Assembly: GCA_013399875.1 (NCBI GenBank)
Contig: VXAZ01002480.1
Coordinates: 286,937 to 350,936, forward strand
Direction: 5' to 3'
DNA from: Gymnorhina tibicen
Taxonomy: Eukaryota > Chordata > Aves > Passeriformes > Artamidae
DNA length: 64,000 nucleotides
The notes below the pieces were generated by a model. The model was given only the letters and a program-made list of their open reading frames with translations, ran no database searches and was not told where the DNA came from. Positions 46,251-58,100 of this stretch are shown here, piece after piece (positions within the stretch are counted from its first letter, which is position 1; each line of letters starts with the position of its first letter). Made by a program: the position numbers and the translations under genes.

Positions 46251-49200
46251 GCTGCAGGAAAGCAGACTCCGCTTTTTTTGTTTTATTTGCGCAGAACGTT
46301 AATCCTTTGGAAAATGCCGATTTTTTCGTAGCGAGGGAAGGGTGGTTTGACTTCCTCATCTGACTCACAGATCCTGGAGAAGAGCTCGGGAGCTGTCAGA
46401 ACGTGTCCCTCGGGCCCGTCGAAGCTGCAGAGCTCAGCCAGGGCACTGCACAGGGATTTCTGCCCTGGGGAATTGCTTACAACAACAGAACTGCAGCTGA
46501 AGTCCAGGCGTCTTCTCTTCCCAGCACGGCGGGTGGTGGGGAACTCAGACCCAGAGCAAACATTTCCCCCAGAGGGTCTCCAGGAGCTCCTGAGGAGGAC
46601 CAGGGCACCCCTGACCCTGTGGCACTGCTGGGGCTGTGGTGGTGCCAAGTCCCCCCACGCTTTTCTTCCCTGTCAGCTTTGCTGCTGGTTTGAGCTCTCG
46701 GCTGCCGGTGCACAGCCGGCAGCTGTGGCCAGGCGGTGACACGTGGCCGGTGGCCCTGTGGGTGCCTGGTGTCACACCATGCCACCCGGGCTGCTCCTGC
46801 TCCCACCCACCTGCCTTCAGAAGGTGCTTGGTGGCTGCAGTGCCACCCCCTTGAGTGGAGGCACGTCCTGGCTCAAGGAAAATGTTATGTTCGGGCAAAA
46901 TTTTGAAAGATAATGTTAACATTTGGTGAGTTTCCAAGTAGGAATTATTAGCTGCATCTCATCTTGTCCTGAGAGGAAAGGTTCACAGAGCTCCTGCCCT
47001 CATGGCTGTGAGATTTGTTATGCTTGAGTGCTACAGGGCACACTGGATGCATCCATGAAGACAGAAGCCAGACACACATCTGTCCAACACAGGTGACAGG
47101 GAAGCTCTCAAACCACATGGTCTGAGCTACTCAAGCAGTGTGGTGTCAGCCAGAGGTAGGCAGCAGCAGCACTGCCTCTTACTGACATCACCTGGCTCTT
47201 GTACACCTCATCAAACATCACACACAATCTGGAAAACTAAAACAAAATCACAGCCAGCCATCGGAGACCGTCTGGGACATGAGTGACTCTGCACAGGGAC
47301 CCACAAAGCAGTGATTCACCAGTGGCTCAGGACTTGCAGCGTTGACTCAGGAGTCTCTGGAGACCCTCGGCCAAATGCCCTGGCTGTCCTTCCTCGGCAG
47401 CTACGGACCGGCGGCTTCTCCGAGCACACAGGACTGACTGCTTGGAGCCTACATGCCCTTTGAGTGACACACCAGAAGGACTGACCTAGAGCTGATGCAC
47501 GTTTCAAAGCAATCATCCCTTGCTGTAGCAGCTCTTGGTACACAAAGCTGACAAACTTTTCTCTCAGCAGGAGAATGCTGGGCACAGGGGATGTGGGCAC
47601 GGAGCCCCTGGGCAGCGGGAGGTGGGAGGTGCTGCCAGCACTGCTGCCCGTGCTGTGAGGATACGAGCACTCGGTGTGCAGCGCTGCAGCTCCACAGTCT
47701 GGGATAAATGCCGGAGAGCTTTTAAAAGTCCAGAAGAACATGTTCACCAAAGGAATTTGTGCTCTTTAGCTAAGCACACCTTGGCCTTCAGAGCTGCTGG
47801 CAAAGCCACCTGTCTGCTGTCGGCTCCGCAGGCGGCACCGAGCCCTCCAGGCTGGCAGCCCAGGAGCGCTTGCCCTCACCGTGGGCACAGCGGGAGCTCT
47901 CACCAGCTGCTCCAAGCCCTCCAGAACACATGTGAATTACTTGGGCAGATGGTGCTTCACCCACACGCCAGCTGCTTCTGCATGAGGACATGTATGTGAA
48001 GGACGGGGCTGGTGCCCATGGCCCGAGGTGGTGGGACGGAGCTGCTCTGATGGCTGAGCACTTCCATGTTTTCCAGCAGAGAGATGGAGAAGAAGAACAT
48101 AAGGTATTCTTGGCTTTCAATATTTTAAGGCCTGTTTCCATAGCCCTAAAATAGCAGTTTTCCTTGTAATAAAACATCACAGTAGCTTGGGAGTGCCCAA
48201 AATAATCCATTTCCTAGTCCACATCTTAGAACTGAGTAAGCAGATGAGCCACAGAGGGATGAAGCCTGCTGCAAATGAGGTGGTGGGCTTGGGATATTGG
48301 GGCTCACCTGCACACTAGGGCACGCGTGCCCCCCAGTGAGGGAGGCCCTTGTGGCAAACAGCCTCCCTGAACTGCTGTTAATTGCCTCCACGGTTCTGCT
48401 TCCCAGATGACACCATGAAAAACAGTTTTGTGAGCAGAAGTGGAGCGCTGGGTCACCTTCAGCAGGGGTTGGGGTGGGATGAACTCACAGCATGTGGGGA
48501 GAGAAATGCTCAAGGGACCAGGGCAAGGATAAGGCCAGGGCTGTGGCAATGGCTCTGGTGGTGATTGCTCTGGTGCTCACCCACCCACCACCCCGCGGGA
48601 AGGGGGAGAGCAAGGCATGGATGAGTCCAAGGCTGGGACTTGCCTCGGCTCTGCTGGGAGCTGGTTTGCTCCACACCACAAAGGGGTCAGCAGCATTTAG
48701 GAAGTGCTGAGATGGAAGCGGTGCCTGCAGCTGCGTCTGCCAGCGCAGCACTTTGTCCGTGCAACCCCCCATCAATGCCTCCGCGGCTGCAGCTCATTTG
48801 GAGCGCCCACCCTGGGCCTAGGGGTAAAACTGGCTTGTACTTGTGCGTCTTCATCGCCGTAACTTCGCTCTGGCCTATGAAGTAGGAGCAGAAATAACTC
48901 CCTCAGGAGACCCTCCTTTTCTCTTTTTCAGGCATGAGTCTCACAACCACAAGGCAGAGCAGATAATTAACAATGAGCTTCTGCAGGCAAATGAGATACT
49001 GAAACCTACTAATTATGTGGCTCCACCCAAACCCCCCACATCCTGCAGCCAAGCTGCACTGGGTGGCTCAGGACAGCCGCTGTGTGGCACGGACCCTTCC
49101 CAGGCACACGCCCACAGACAGGGTAATGACTGCTGTGTCATTTTGGGAAACCCAAACAAATAAAATTACACTTGAAAGCATTTGCAAGTGGGAATGGGGA

Positions 49201-52073
49201 GGTTTGAATCCACAGCAGTTTCTGCTGTGAGGCCACTGCTGGAGAGAGACTGGCAATGGCACAGGGCACTGCCCACACACGGCACCACACATATTCCCTT
49301 GCTTTCTGATCCCAGGGGCTTTGGTGCTAAAAACATGTGGGTTTTTATGTTCCTCCGACACACAGGACTGAAGAGCTTCAGTGAAATTCCATATGGCATT
49401 TCAAATTAAAACAAGGAATGCTGCCTTCTTATACACAAGGTTTGGAAGTCAGCAGAGGACTTGTGGAGCTGTAATAGCAGCTCTGGGTTCACAGAGAGCT
49501 TGCTGACCACACCAGTGGCACAGACACTGGCGCCAGCAGCTCCCAGGTGGCTGGAGAGACCCACCCCGTGCAGCTGGCTGTGGGTCACCAACTCACGCAA
49601 GCGGGACTCCTGTGATGCCATTAATGATGCCAAGGAAGGACCTGGGCAGTCCTGGCAGCAGGCTGCACCGTGCCCATCAAGGCACAGCCTTCCAGGAAAG
49701 TCTCCTTGCAGAAGAACGTAGTTTATTAAAATAACTCTGCCTATGAGAGACCAACATAGCCAGGGAAGACCCAGAGGCTGGCTGGCTGCGGTGCCATGCT
49801 GCCGGCCCACAGGTGGGAACAGCCAACCTGTCCCTCAGGGCCTCTGCCCAACAAGCCCAGTGCCCAGGGCAAGGAATGAAGCCCCTGGGGAGAATATGAG
49901 AGGCTTATTCCGAGGGCTGCACAGGTTCGAAAGAGAAGCAGCAGACGTAAGGGCTCACTCGCGTGCCCGTGCGCCATTTGCCCGTGGTTCAGGAGCCAGA
50001 GTGTTTCTGACGATGACAGATTCCTTCCCTGAAGCAGTGCAGATCACTGCTCAGCTGGAGGCAGACAGCTCCGGACAACTGTGACCCCGGCTCCCCCCGC
50101 CCATCACAGTGGCCCTTTCTTGTGGCTGGCCTGGCATCTGCTTGCACATCAGAAAGCAATTTTGGGATAGAGCTGTGCGCTCTTAAGCCGTGTTTGATAT
50201 AATCAGTGTACACTTCCCTCTATTTTAGAAAATAATTTATCATGCTGTTGGGTTGACTTTTCCTTTAATGTCCTTCCACAACCAACCCATTGGAGGGATG
50301 GATCTGATTTGAGAAACTGATCTGTCTGAGAAAAGCCACCTCCAGTTCCTGTTAGATGTGATGTCTCCGTCCGTTATCATGTTACTTCTCACTTACATTA
50401 TCACCAAATGCAGATGTTTATCAGTAGCACATGGTAAAGCAGATGCGAATCTAAATCTCTGTGGAATCACCCCAAGACAATCTCTTTGTGAAATGTGATC
50501 CCCTTCAGCCCCAGTTCCTGGGTGCAGAATGGTGGCAGAAATGGGGATTGCTCAAAGGAGTGTGGGGCACACACACCTCAGGGCTGCTGCACTGCACTGC
50601 AACCCCAATGCACCATGTGCAGAAAGAGCTGTGAATACAACTGGGAAAAATGTACTCACCAGAGCCAGGGAATAACCAACTGGATCAGGAGTAAAGTAGC
50701 TACTTCCCCAGCTGGGATGTGACGTCTGTATATTATTTATATGTACAGTCATATACACAGCTCTCTAAGAGCCCACCATGATTTATCAACACGGACTAAT
50801 TAACCCCATTCCTTCTGCCCTCGAGCACACGGAGCAGTTGGGGAAGCTGTAAAAGTGACTCCTGTGAAATGAGACCCCGTAAAGAACATTCCCCGAGCAA
50901 GCACGGAGCCGCTTCCTGACGGAGCAGTGACGGAGAGCCCGTGTGGTCACTCAGGCTGCCGGCCACTCTGGAGGGGGTAGGAGACCGGGCTGAAGGAGGA
51001 GCATGTGCTGGGAAGGGGCAGTGGGAGAAGCAGTAGCTCCCTTCTTCAGTACAGAAAGAGCACTTTAGAAAAGGCCTCAGCTTTGAGATGCAGCTCCAAA
51101 TGATGAACATTTAGAATTTTCTTTCTAATTTTTCTCCTTAATAATGGTTTTCTAAAACCCATGGGAACATGGAGCTCCAGCAGAAAAAGGATCAAATGAA
51201 TAAGCATTTTCATAAGAATTTTATCCCATGTCATAAAAAGAATTACATGAAAAAACCCCACTGGTTTATGTGCAGGTACTGTATTTACTATGGGCAATTG
51301 AAGAAGAAATAAAATTCAACTTCAGCCTCATTTCGATTTGCAAGTTATGAGCAATGTTTCTGGAAGGAGCTAATAAATGTGATGGATGCGCCCAGCGGTA
51401 ATTGATCATTTATATAAAAAATTCTGGCAAACATTTAATTCCACTATTCATTAAAATGTTGCCCTTGCGAGACATAATCCATAAAAATGATCTATCTAAT
51501 AACCAAGATGTCAGGGAACTGAGATTGAGGGTGAAGGTAACCTGGGATTCCAGGAGGCAAATTCCAAATGCTGATTCTGTGGCGGGTTAATGTAAGTTGT
51601 CCCTGCATCGGCTTAGTGTAATACATGAGGAACAGCCTTTCTCCCCCTTGTTTGAGTACATTATTTTTAAGCACTTCTGTACAATATAAGGTTTTGGTGT
51701 TGGGAAGAGCAAACACAAGTGCTGGAGACGTTTTTCCTGGTCAGCTGCTGGGCCGCATTGTGAGCAGTGGCACGCCCAGCCGCAGCCCTCGGCTTGGCCC
51801 CAAGCCCCCACTTCAGCCCAGCGTGACCTGAGAGCCCCAGAATCACTTGGGTGCCTGTCTTGTCACATTCCCCCTTCGTCCTGGGAAGGCGCATTTGGCT
51901 TCTCAGGCGGTGCTTGAGGGGCCTGCCCAAGCTGTGGCTGAGGAGATCCATCACCAAACCACTCCTAGGGCTTCAGGGTAGCCATGGGAGTATTAATGTG
52001 CCAAATCGAGGTGTCCTGCACATGGGGAAGGAGGGACTGTGTGGGCAGCGTGGGCAGGATAAGCTGTAGGGAC
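46251..52073. other. Non-coding stretch
   Basis: No gene was assigned. Noteworthy parts are an exon- or CNE-like block at 48910-49125 after a strong pyrimidine tract, and AT-rich single-copy blocks at 50215-50480 and 51050-51480. Long frames at 46.3-46.9 and 47.3-48.2 kb are in GC-rich sequence and unrecognised. Confidence 0.5.
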
Positions 52074-52165
52074 GGCATGGGAGGTATGGATGGCATGGGA
52101 GGTATGGATGGTGTGGATGCTGAGGGTGGTATGGGCAGTATGGATGGGGTGGGCAGGGTTGGTGG
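52074..52165. repeat. Degenerate 9/18-bp GGTATGGAT-type tandem repeat
   Basis: Units such as GGCATGGGAGGTATGGAT repeat about five times with drift and read as Gly-Met-Asp-rich in one frame. This is simple-sequence DNA rather than a gene. Confidence 0.8.
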
Positions 52166-52379
52166 TGGGGGCATTGCTCAGGGCAAGGCTGGTGTCAGGG
52201 CACAGTGCTGGGGCAGCACAGCTGGTGCTGGGGCAGAGCTTCTCATCTTGGGGTGTTCCCAGGGGCTCCAGGTCCCCCCTGTGCTCCCAGACCTGGGGGA
52301 GCCCCGGAGTGCGTCAGAGGTGCCCGCTGCCCTTACCTAAATCAAAATCCTCTTTAAGGCGAGCAAGCCAGACATTGCC

Positions 52380-52510
52380 GGGTAATTCTAATTAGTTTGA
52401 ATGGCAGGAAAAAAATAAAACCAATTAAGGACTAATTGCAGGGTTGCCCTAATTTAGGGAGTGATGATCTGTTTCTGAGCAGATAAACAAAGGCAAAGGG
52501 TTTATCTTTG
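52380..52510. promoter_or_regulatory. Candidate enhancer: homeobox and FOX/SOX motif cluster
   Basis: Within 130 bp: CTAATTAG at 52388-52395, CCAATTAAG at 52421, CTAATTG at 52432, the inverted repeat CCCTAA-T-TTAGGG at 52447-52459, and arms AGATAAAC (52481-52488) and GTTTATCT (52500-52507) flanking ACAAAGG-like sequence. Homeodomain, FOX and SOX families bind such motifs. The density suggests a developmental enhancer, by inference only. Confidence 0.4.
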
Positions 52511-52629
52511 CTGGGAGCTGCGTTACTTTGGGGAGCGACAGATCCCGTGGCCAAGTCGGAGAGGAAATGCAGCATTTCAACAGGAGGTTTTTGGCCTCCT
52601 GTTTTTCCTTGTTTTCCAGTTTCTCTTTG

Positions 52630-52762
52630 TAGTAATCATAAAAGCCATGTGGATGTGGTGTCTGGAGACATGGGTTACTGGGGTCCTTAGCAGTGCTGGG
52701 AGAACGGTTGGACTGGATGGTCTGAGAGGGCTTTTTCAACACAAACAATTCCATGATTTCCT
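52630..52762 (+). mobile_element. CR1 LINE 3' end
   Basis: Sense-strand CR1 3' end: 'gtggtgtctggagacatggg', 'ccttagcagtgctgggagaa', 'ggttggactggatggtctga', then 'gagggctttttcaacacaaa' and a decayed ATTCCATGATTTC tail. Confidence 0.88.
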
Positions 52763-53580
52763 ACAGCATGCCAGTGCCAAATGTGGGCTTCCCCCACATT
52801 AGATCTTCCCAGGGAAATGTATCCTGTCCCTGGGCACAGGGACAGCGCTCGTGGTGCAGGGCCTGTCTCGCCAGGCGCTCCAGCACCGGTACCGGAGCTC
52901 TCTGCTCCGGGGCTCTGACACTGCAGGTCTACCTGCAAAAAAAGGAAGGTTCAAGCATCGCCGTGACCTCTGCCTGTAGGTGTGTGTCAGCATGACCCTG
53001 GTGCTTTTAATTCCTGTTCTAATTTCCACTTACAAAGCCATATTGAGAGGGGAGAGGAGCAGGAGTCCAGCCACAGGGAGAGGGGATGCCTCTCATGATC
53101 GCGGCAGAATTCCAGGCTGTGCAGGAGAGGTAATACTACCACATAGAAATGTCCTCCAGAGAACTGATTTCAGTACGTTTTTTCTCAATTAGTGTCTGTC
53201 TCAGGGCAGATGTTGTTACCCTTCAGCGTCCCAGGGCGCTGGAAACTGGCAGCCCTGACACAGGCCAGTCTGTCTCTGGGTGGCCCCCAGTGGCCCTTGG
53301 GCTCATGACAACACAACCAGCCTGCCAGTTGCACTTGGGATATAACTCAGCCTAAAATAAGGCAGGAAAGGTGGATTGTTACTGGGTTTATTTTTCAGTT
53401 AGCACAGTTCCCCACCATTAGCCAGCATGGGAGCAGGTGGGGGACTGAGGTGATAGGCAGGTGGGGTGCCTGAGGCAGGGACAGGGACCACCCACCCAAA
53501 GCCAGAGATGCATCGGGGGAATGAGCTGAGGAGGCTTGAGGGGGCCAGGATAGGACAGGTGGGTGGCTGGCATGAGGGAG
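52763..53580. other. Non-coding stretch
   Basis: Unique sequence of mixed composition. Nothing was recognised. Confidence 0.4.
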
Positions 53581-53680
53581 AGGTGCTCAGAGGTTCTCAG
53601 AGGTGCTCAGTGGTGTTCGGTGGTGCTCAGAGATTCTCAGAGGTTCTCAGTGGTGCTCAGAGGTGCTCAGAGGTGCTCAG
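53581..53680. repeat. 10-bp tandem array, 10 copies
   Basis: Exactly ten consecutive decamers fit AGGTGCTCAG with one to three changes each, in perfect 10-bp register with no indel. The period is close to one helical turn. Confidence 0.95.
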
Positions 53681-53771
53681 CAACAGCGGGCAGAGGAGAG
53701 GACACTGCAGGTGTGATGGGACAGAGTCAGCACGAGCTGCTGTGGGGGGGGTCAGTGGGCAATGGAAATCA

Positions 53772-53892
53772 AGGAATCAGAGAACATCCTGAACTGGAAG
53801 GGACCCCCAGGGATCATCAAGTCCAGCTCCTGGCCCTGCACAGGACAACCTGTGCCTGAGAGCCTTGTCCAAGCACTCCTCGAGCTCTGGCC
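53772..53892 (-). mobile_element. CR1 LINE fragment (3' end)
   Basis: 'aatcagagaacatcctgaac', 'tggaagggacccccagggat', 'catcaagtccagctcctggc' and 'cctgcacaggacaacctgtg' are the reverse complement of the CR1 subfamily that also gave the element at 22256. Here about 120 bp remain. Confidence 0.9.
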
Positions 53893-54656
53893 AGGTGGGC
53901 CTGTGACCCTGTCTGTCCTCATTTCTCATTAATGAGAGGGCAGGTTTATTTTAACAAAATTGGTTTTTTCTTAGTTAATCCTGTTATTTCAGAGCTTTGT
54001 GAAAAGCAAACATGACTGCCCTTTTGAAGCCACCATTTATATCATTATGCAACCGTATTGCAGAGCTCTGTTACAGAGGTTTTATGGTTTTCAGGACAAA
54101 TCTTTCCATACGTAGAGACATGCATTCCCGAGAAATGTATTTGTTTGAAGTCACAGTGTTTTCTGGAAAACTTCAAGTCAGTTATGAGGATTAAGTGAAT
54201 CATTATCATTTTGAACTACTATGTGGGATCAAGGGGTGTAAAAGACATTCTCCGAAGAAAGCTTATTGCTGGGGCATTTCAGGCCGAGGTTACAATGAAA
54301 GTTGACCTAATTAGACAATTTATAGATATTCAGTTACCTAATTTAAATTGGCTGCAGTGTAAGTGCCAAAAAAAGTCCCTTTTTGCCTCCCCTCTGCCAA
54401 GTCTTCTCTTTGGAAATTTATTATGTTTTAAAACACCCCTAGAGCAGCATTCCAGGTTTATTTTTCAAGGCTCGTTCATTTTAAAGTCATCACTGTGCAC
54501 TTCAAACAAGGTGGAATTGCAGTCTCACAGAGGTATTTCCAGGTAGCAGAGCAGCTCAGGAGATCAGCTGCCACAGCTCACCCTGTGATGAGTGAAGCAC
54601 CTGAAGGCACAGCAAGGGGTCCCAGGGGATTGATTGTCTTAAACCCACTTCATTCA
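53893..54656. promoter_or_regulatory. AT-rich single-copy block, candidate conserved non-coding DNA
   Basis: Low-CpG, AT-rich unique sequence between two CR1 pieces, with CTAATTAG at about 54308, CCTAATTT near 54337 and several ATTA cores. Frames are short. Single-copy DNA of this kind flanked by repeats often proves to be conserved. Conservation itself cannot be seen from one sequence. Confidence 0.3.
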
Positions 54657-55110
54657 AGGAATGAATGGTTTGGGTTGGAAAGGCCCTTAAAGACCACCTA
54701 GTTCCAAAACCCTGTCACAGGCAGGGACACCTTCCACTAGACCAGATTGCTCCAAGCCCTGTCCATCCTGGCCTTGACAGCCCTTTCCATGAAGAAATTT
54801 TCCCTAATAACCAACCTAAACGTCCCCTGGCCCAGCCTGAGGCCGTTCCCTCTCCTCCTGTCCCTGTTCCCTGGGAGCAGAGCCCAACCCCCCCGGCTTC
54901 CCCCTCCTGTCAGGGACTTGTGCAGAGCCACAAGGGCCCCCCTGAGCCTCCTTTTCTCCAGGCTGACCCCCTTTCCCAGCTCCCCCACCCGCTCCTCATC
55001 AGACTTGTGCTCCAGACCCTCCTCCAGCTCTGTTGCCCTCCTTTGGACACAGTTTGGGATCACATTAGCCCTGGGCTCCTCCTCCAGCTCTGCAGCTGGT
55101 CCATTAAGTT
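54657..55110 (-). mobile_element. CR1 LINE fragment, internally deleted
   Basis: The longest CR1 piece in the window. It begins with 'gaatgaatggtttgggttgg' and continues through 'aggcagggacaccttccact', 'atgaagaaattttccctaat', 'ctgaggccgttccctctcct' and 'cttttctccaggctgacccc'. Between 'ctggccttgaca' and 'gccctttccatgaagaaatt' about 80 bp of the usual CR1 text is absent. An antisense frame of 135 codons lies in it, but it belongs to the element's 3' UTR, not to reverse transcriptase. Confidence 0.92.
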
Positions 55111-56904
55111 GTCGAGTTCCCCCTTCCAGTGCCTCTTTGTTCATTTGTGTTTAGGGAAGTAAGCTTGGAAGTCAGGCTGGAAATGGGCATTAGATACGGA
55201 GTAGTTTAATTTGGAAGTCCTGACAGATGTACTCGATATTGTGAGCTCTGTGGTTTTACGCTCAGCACTGGCACAGTGACTGTTCCAGCCTTCGCAGGTG
55301 AAGCGTGTGCAGAAGGACACGAGCCACGAAAGGTGAAACAGGTTGTGTCACTGGGGGAACAGCCTGGTGCAGATGTGAGTTATGGGCCTCTCGTTAATCT
55401 ATTCAATGACCCTGTTTAAAACCCAGCCTTTTTCTCGGCAGAAGGAGCTGGTGGGGTCATGCAGTTGCTCTGGCCGCAGGTGCTGCGTGAGCAGCTTCGA
55501 CAGCAAATGCTGCCAGGGACCTTTCTGATAAGCAGCTATTCTGTAACATAATCTCTAACATTTAAATGCTGCAAAAGCAGCAGCCGACAGCGTGGATTAA
55601 CCCAGCATTGAGGAATGAGCATTATTTCCTCTGCCCTGCACTCCGTGGGGAGCCAAGGCCAAGCCTTCGTGTGGGTGTCAGCCCGGGATGCTTGGATCCG
55701 TGTCCAGTTTGACTGGCCAAGGAGGAAAATAAAAGAAATCCTGGCTGATGTTTTACTCCAGCTCTCCCAGAGTTAGGCGGCTGATGGGATCACAGTGAAA
55801 CAACAAAGGGCAGCCGAGCAAAGGGCAGCTGGGTTGAAATGAGATGGAAGAGCTGCAGCCTTGGAGCAGCGGGAGCCCCTGGCAGAGGCTCCTCTGTGGG
55901 AGAACAGGCAGGAATAGGAGACACCCTGCAGGCCCTGGCTCAGCGTCGCTGCTGAACGGCTCCAGGGGTTCCCAGCCCAGCACTGCTCCGTGGGGCCAAC
56001 TCCCCAACGCTGGGGTGTCAGCAGCACCTTGTGAAAGTGTGACTGGTGCTGTGCCTGCCTCTCACACCCAGAGTTCTCAGTGCCCAGGAGCAGGTTTGGG
56101 ATAGGGATGCACTGGAGGCAGGAGGATGCTGGCAGCAAGCAGCCAAGCCAGAACAATTGATTTCCTGAAGGTACCCAGCAGCTTGGCATGGAATCTGCAT
56201 TGTTTGGAGGCATTCTGTAAACAGTCAGCTGTAATTTTTCTGATTTTAGTAAGACACTTTTAAATTAGATTTTGTATTTGACAGCTGGATTGGTTGTGCA
56301 ATTTACAGTGGAAATATCCCTTTTATTCTGAAAAGTGCTTTCCTAGCTTTTATTTGAGAGCTTGGTACATGGCAGCCCCTGTGGAAGACCTAGATTTAGA
56401 AGACACCTGGGAATTTTGCTCTGTCCTTCAGCCCCGAAGGAGGTGCCTGTCTGAGGGAGCTGAGGCCAGTGGGATTGGTACCCGCTTGGCCAGAATAACA
56501 GGACACAGCCAGAAGGAACTAAAAGCAGGCTTAATGCTGAAATATCCAACTGGTGCTTCTAATCTGCAGTGTATTATATTGATCCCCTGAACAGCGTGTG
56601 TGAGGCTGTAATCCCTTTATGTAACTCTGGAGGAGGAAGCAATAACGCCTGAGTGGGGCTCTGCCCCCCAGCCAGGAGGAGGGGGCATCATCAGACACTG
56701 AGTGGGTGATGTGGAGGGAAAGAGGCAGCAGGTGGTTGTGGGAGGAAACTCTTCCCTGTAAGTCTATTGAGGTGTCTGAAAGGGTCAGTGGGAGAGCTCT
56801 GTTCGATAGTGTGCACCTGGATTTCAAACAGCTTTTAGTGGTTCTGCATCCAAAGTCTACAGCTGATGTCAGCTGCAGTTCCCAGTGGGAAGAGAGAGTT
56901 GGTG

Positions 56905-57005
56905 TTAAAAGAAAAAAAGGCAAAACAAAAAATCAAACTAAACCAAAACGAAAAACCACCACCAAGCCCCAAAACCAAAACAAAACCCACAAGAAAAACA
57001 ACTGT
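56905..57005. repeat. A/C-rich low-complexity tract
   Basis: About 100 bp in which the plus strand is nearly all A and C (AAAACC-like units), with very few G or T. It is not a regular tandem repeat. Confidence 0.8.
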
Positions 57006-57639
57006 AAAAGAGTGGGAGTGAGGTGCCACTGCCTGCTGACCATAACACAGTCATATGGGTACCCAAGCAAAGAAAATACTGAGAAACTGCTCAAAGTGGG
57101 CAAAAAGAGAGGCAGAGTACAGGAAGATGAGAGAAGTTAGAGGCAGCGATGGGTTGCGGGGTGGCTGTGGAAGAGGTGTTGGCATCGCTGAGAATGCTCT
57201 GTCAAACGCCAGCTTGCTCCTGACCCATCCCTGCAAGGGCAGGTGCAAGGCCGGGGAAACGCTGCCCGGGAAGGAGCCGGACTGTTCCCCCTTCTGTGCT
57301 CCAGGACATCATAGGGTCACAAAGTCATAAACTGTTTTTCCAGTCTGGCCTTCAAAATGCTGTATTTTATCCCAAAGTACCAGTCCTGAGGGCACAGCTT
57401 TCTGTCCTGTGCCCCAGCCAGGGGCTCCGTGCCGTGCACAGATGCTGTCACACTTCCTTCTGTCTCCTGGCGTGTGCCATCTCTACCCCGGTGATTGTGC
57501 TGAGCATTTCTGGTGGAATCGCCCACATACCCAGTCTACACGTTTGTTTTTAGGCCATTGTTAACAACGAGTTTGCTCCTCGTGTAATATGTCCCAAGTC
57601 TTTCACTTCCTAGAAGCCTGGAGGACGCTCACAATAGTG

Positions 57640-58100
57640 TTGGCGTGATCCAAGCCGGGGCTCCGGCAGACCGCGGTGCTTTGATTTCTGGAAATCCTTT
57701 CTGGAACACTTCGCACTGACGCCGTGTGCGGGTGTCTGCAGGGGGACAGCGCTGTCCCGTCCCGCAGCACGGGACGAGCCCGGGTCTCGGAGCAGCTGGA
57801 AACAGGCGGCGGGCGGGGGCGAAGGGATCTTTTCCATGAGAAACTGTTTGTGTTTCCGCAGGCAGAGGGAGTCTGAGCCCGAACAGCCGGAGCCTTCACT
57901 GGACTGACTTGCTTCATTGTTTTGCCAAAGACTTCCGTGGGAGGAAGACGAGGTTTACGAAAGCAAAGCCGAGGCAGCAGCCCGGGCTCTGCGCGGTGCC
58001 AGCCGGGGCTGCCCAGCGCTGCCCAGCGCCTCCCCTGCCCGCCCCCCCTGCCCACCGCGCTGCCCCCTCCCTGCCCCTGTCCCCAAAACCACAGCGGCCG
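57640..58100. promoter_or_regulatory. CpG-enriched patch with a splice-acceptor-like site
   Basis: About 20 or more CpG by eye between 57640 and 57900, continuing more weakly to 58100. A pyrimidine tract ends in CAG at about 57862. The following frame is acidic and then proline-rich and matches nothing known. It may be a promoter region or part of an unannotated transcript. Confidence 0.3.

Noticed and set aside
46050..46300. INPP5A exon 1 at the CpG island
   Set aside because: Neither strand encodes the expected conserved start of INPP5A.
52760..53040. A further gene near the CR1 at 52630
   Set aside because: Only short frames, no splice sites in a useful order, no family match.
54737..55144. 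135-codon antisense frame as a retrotransposon protein
   Set aside because: It lies in the CR1 3' untranslated part; no reverse transcriptase motif is present.
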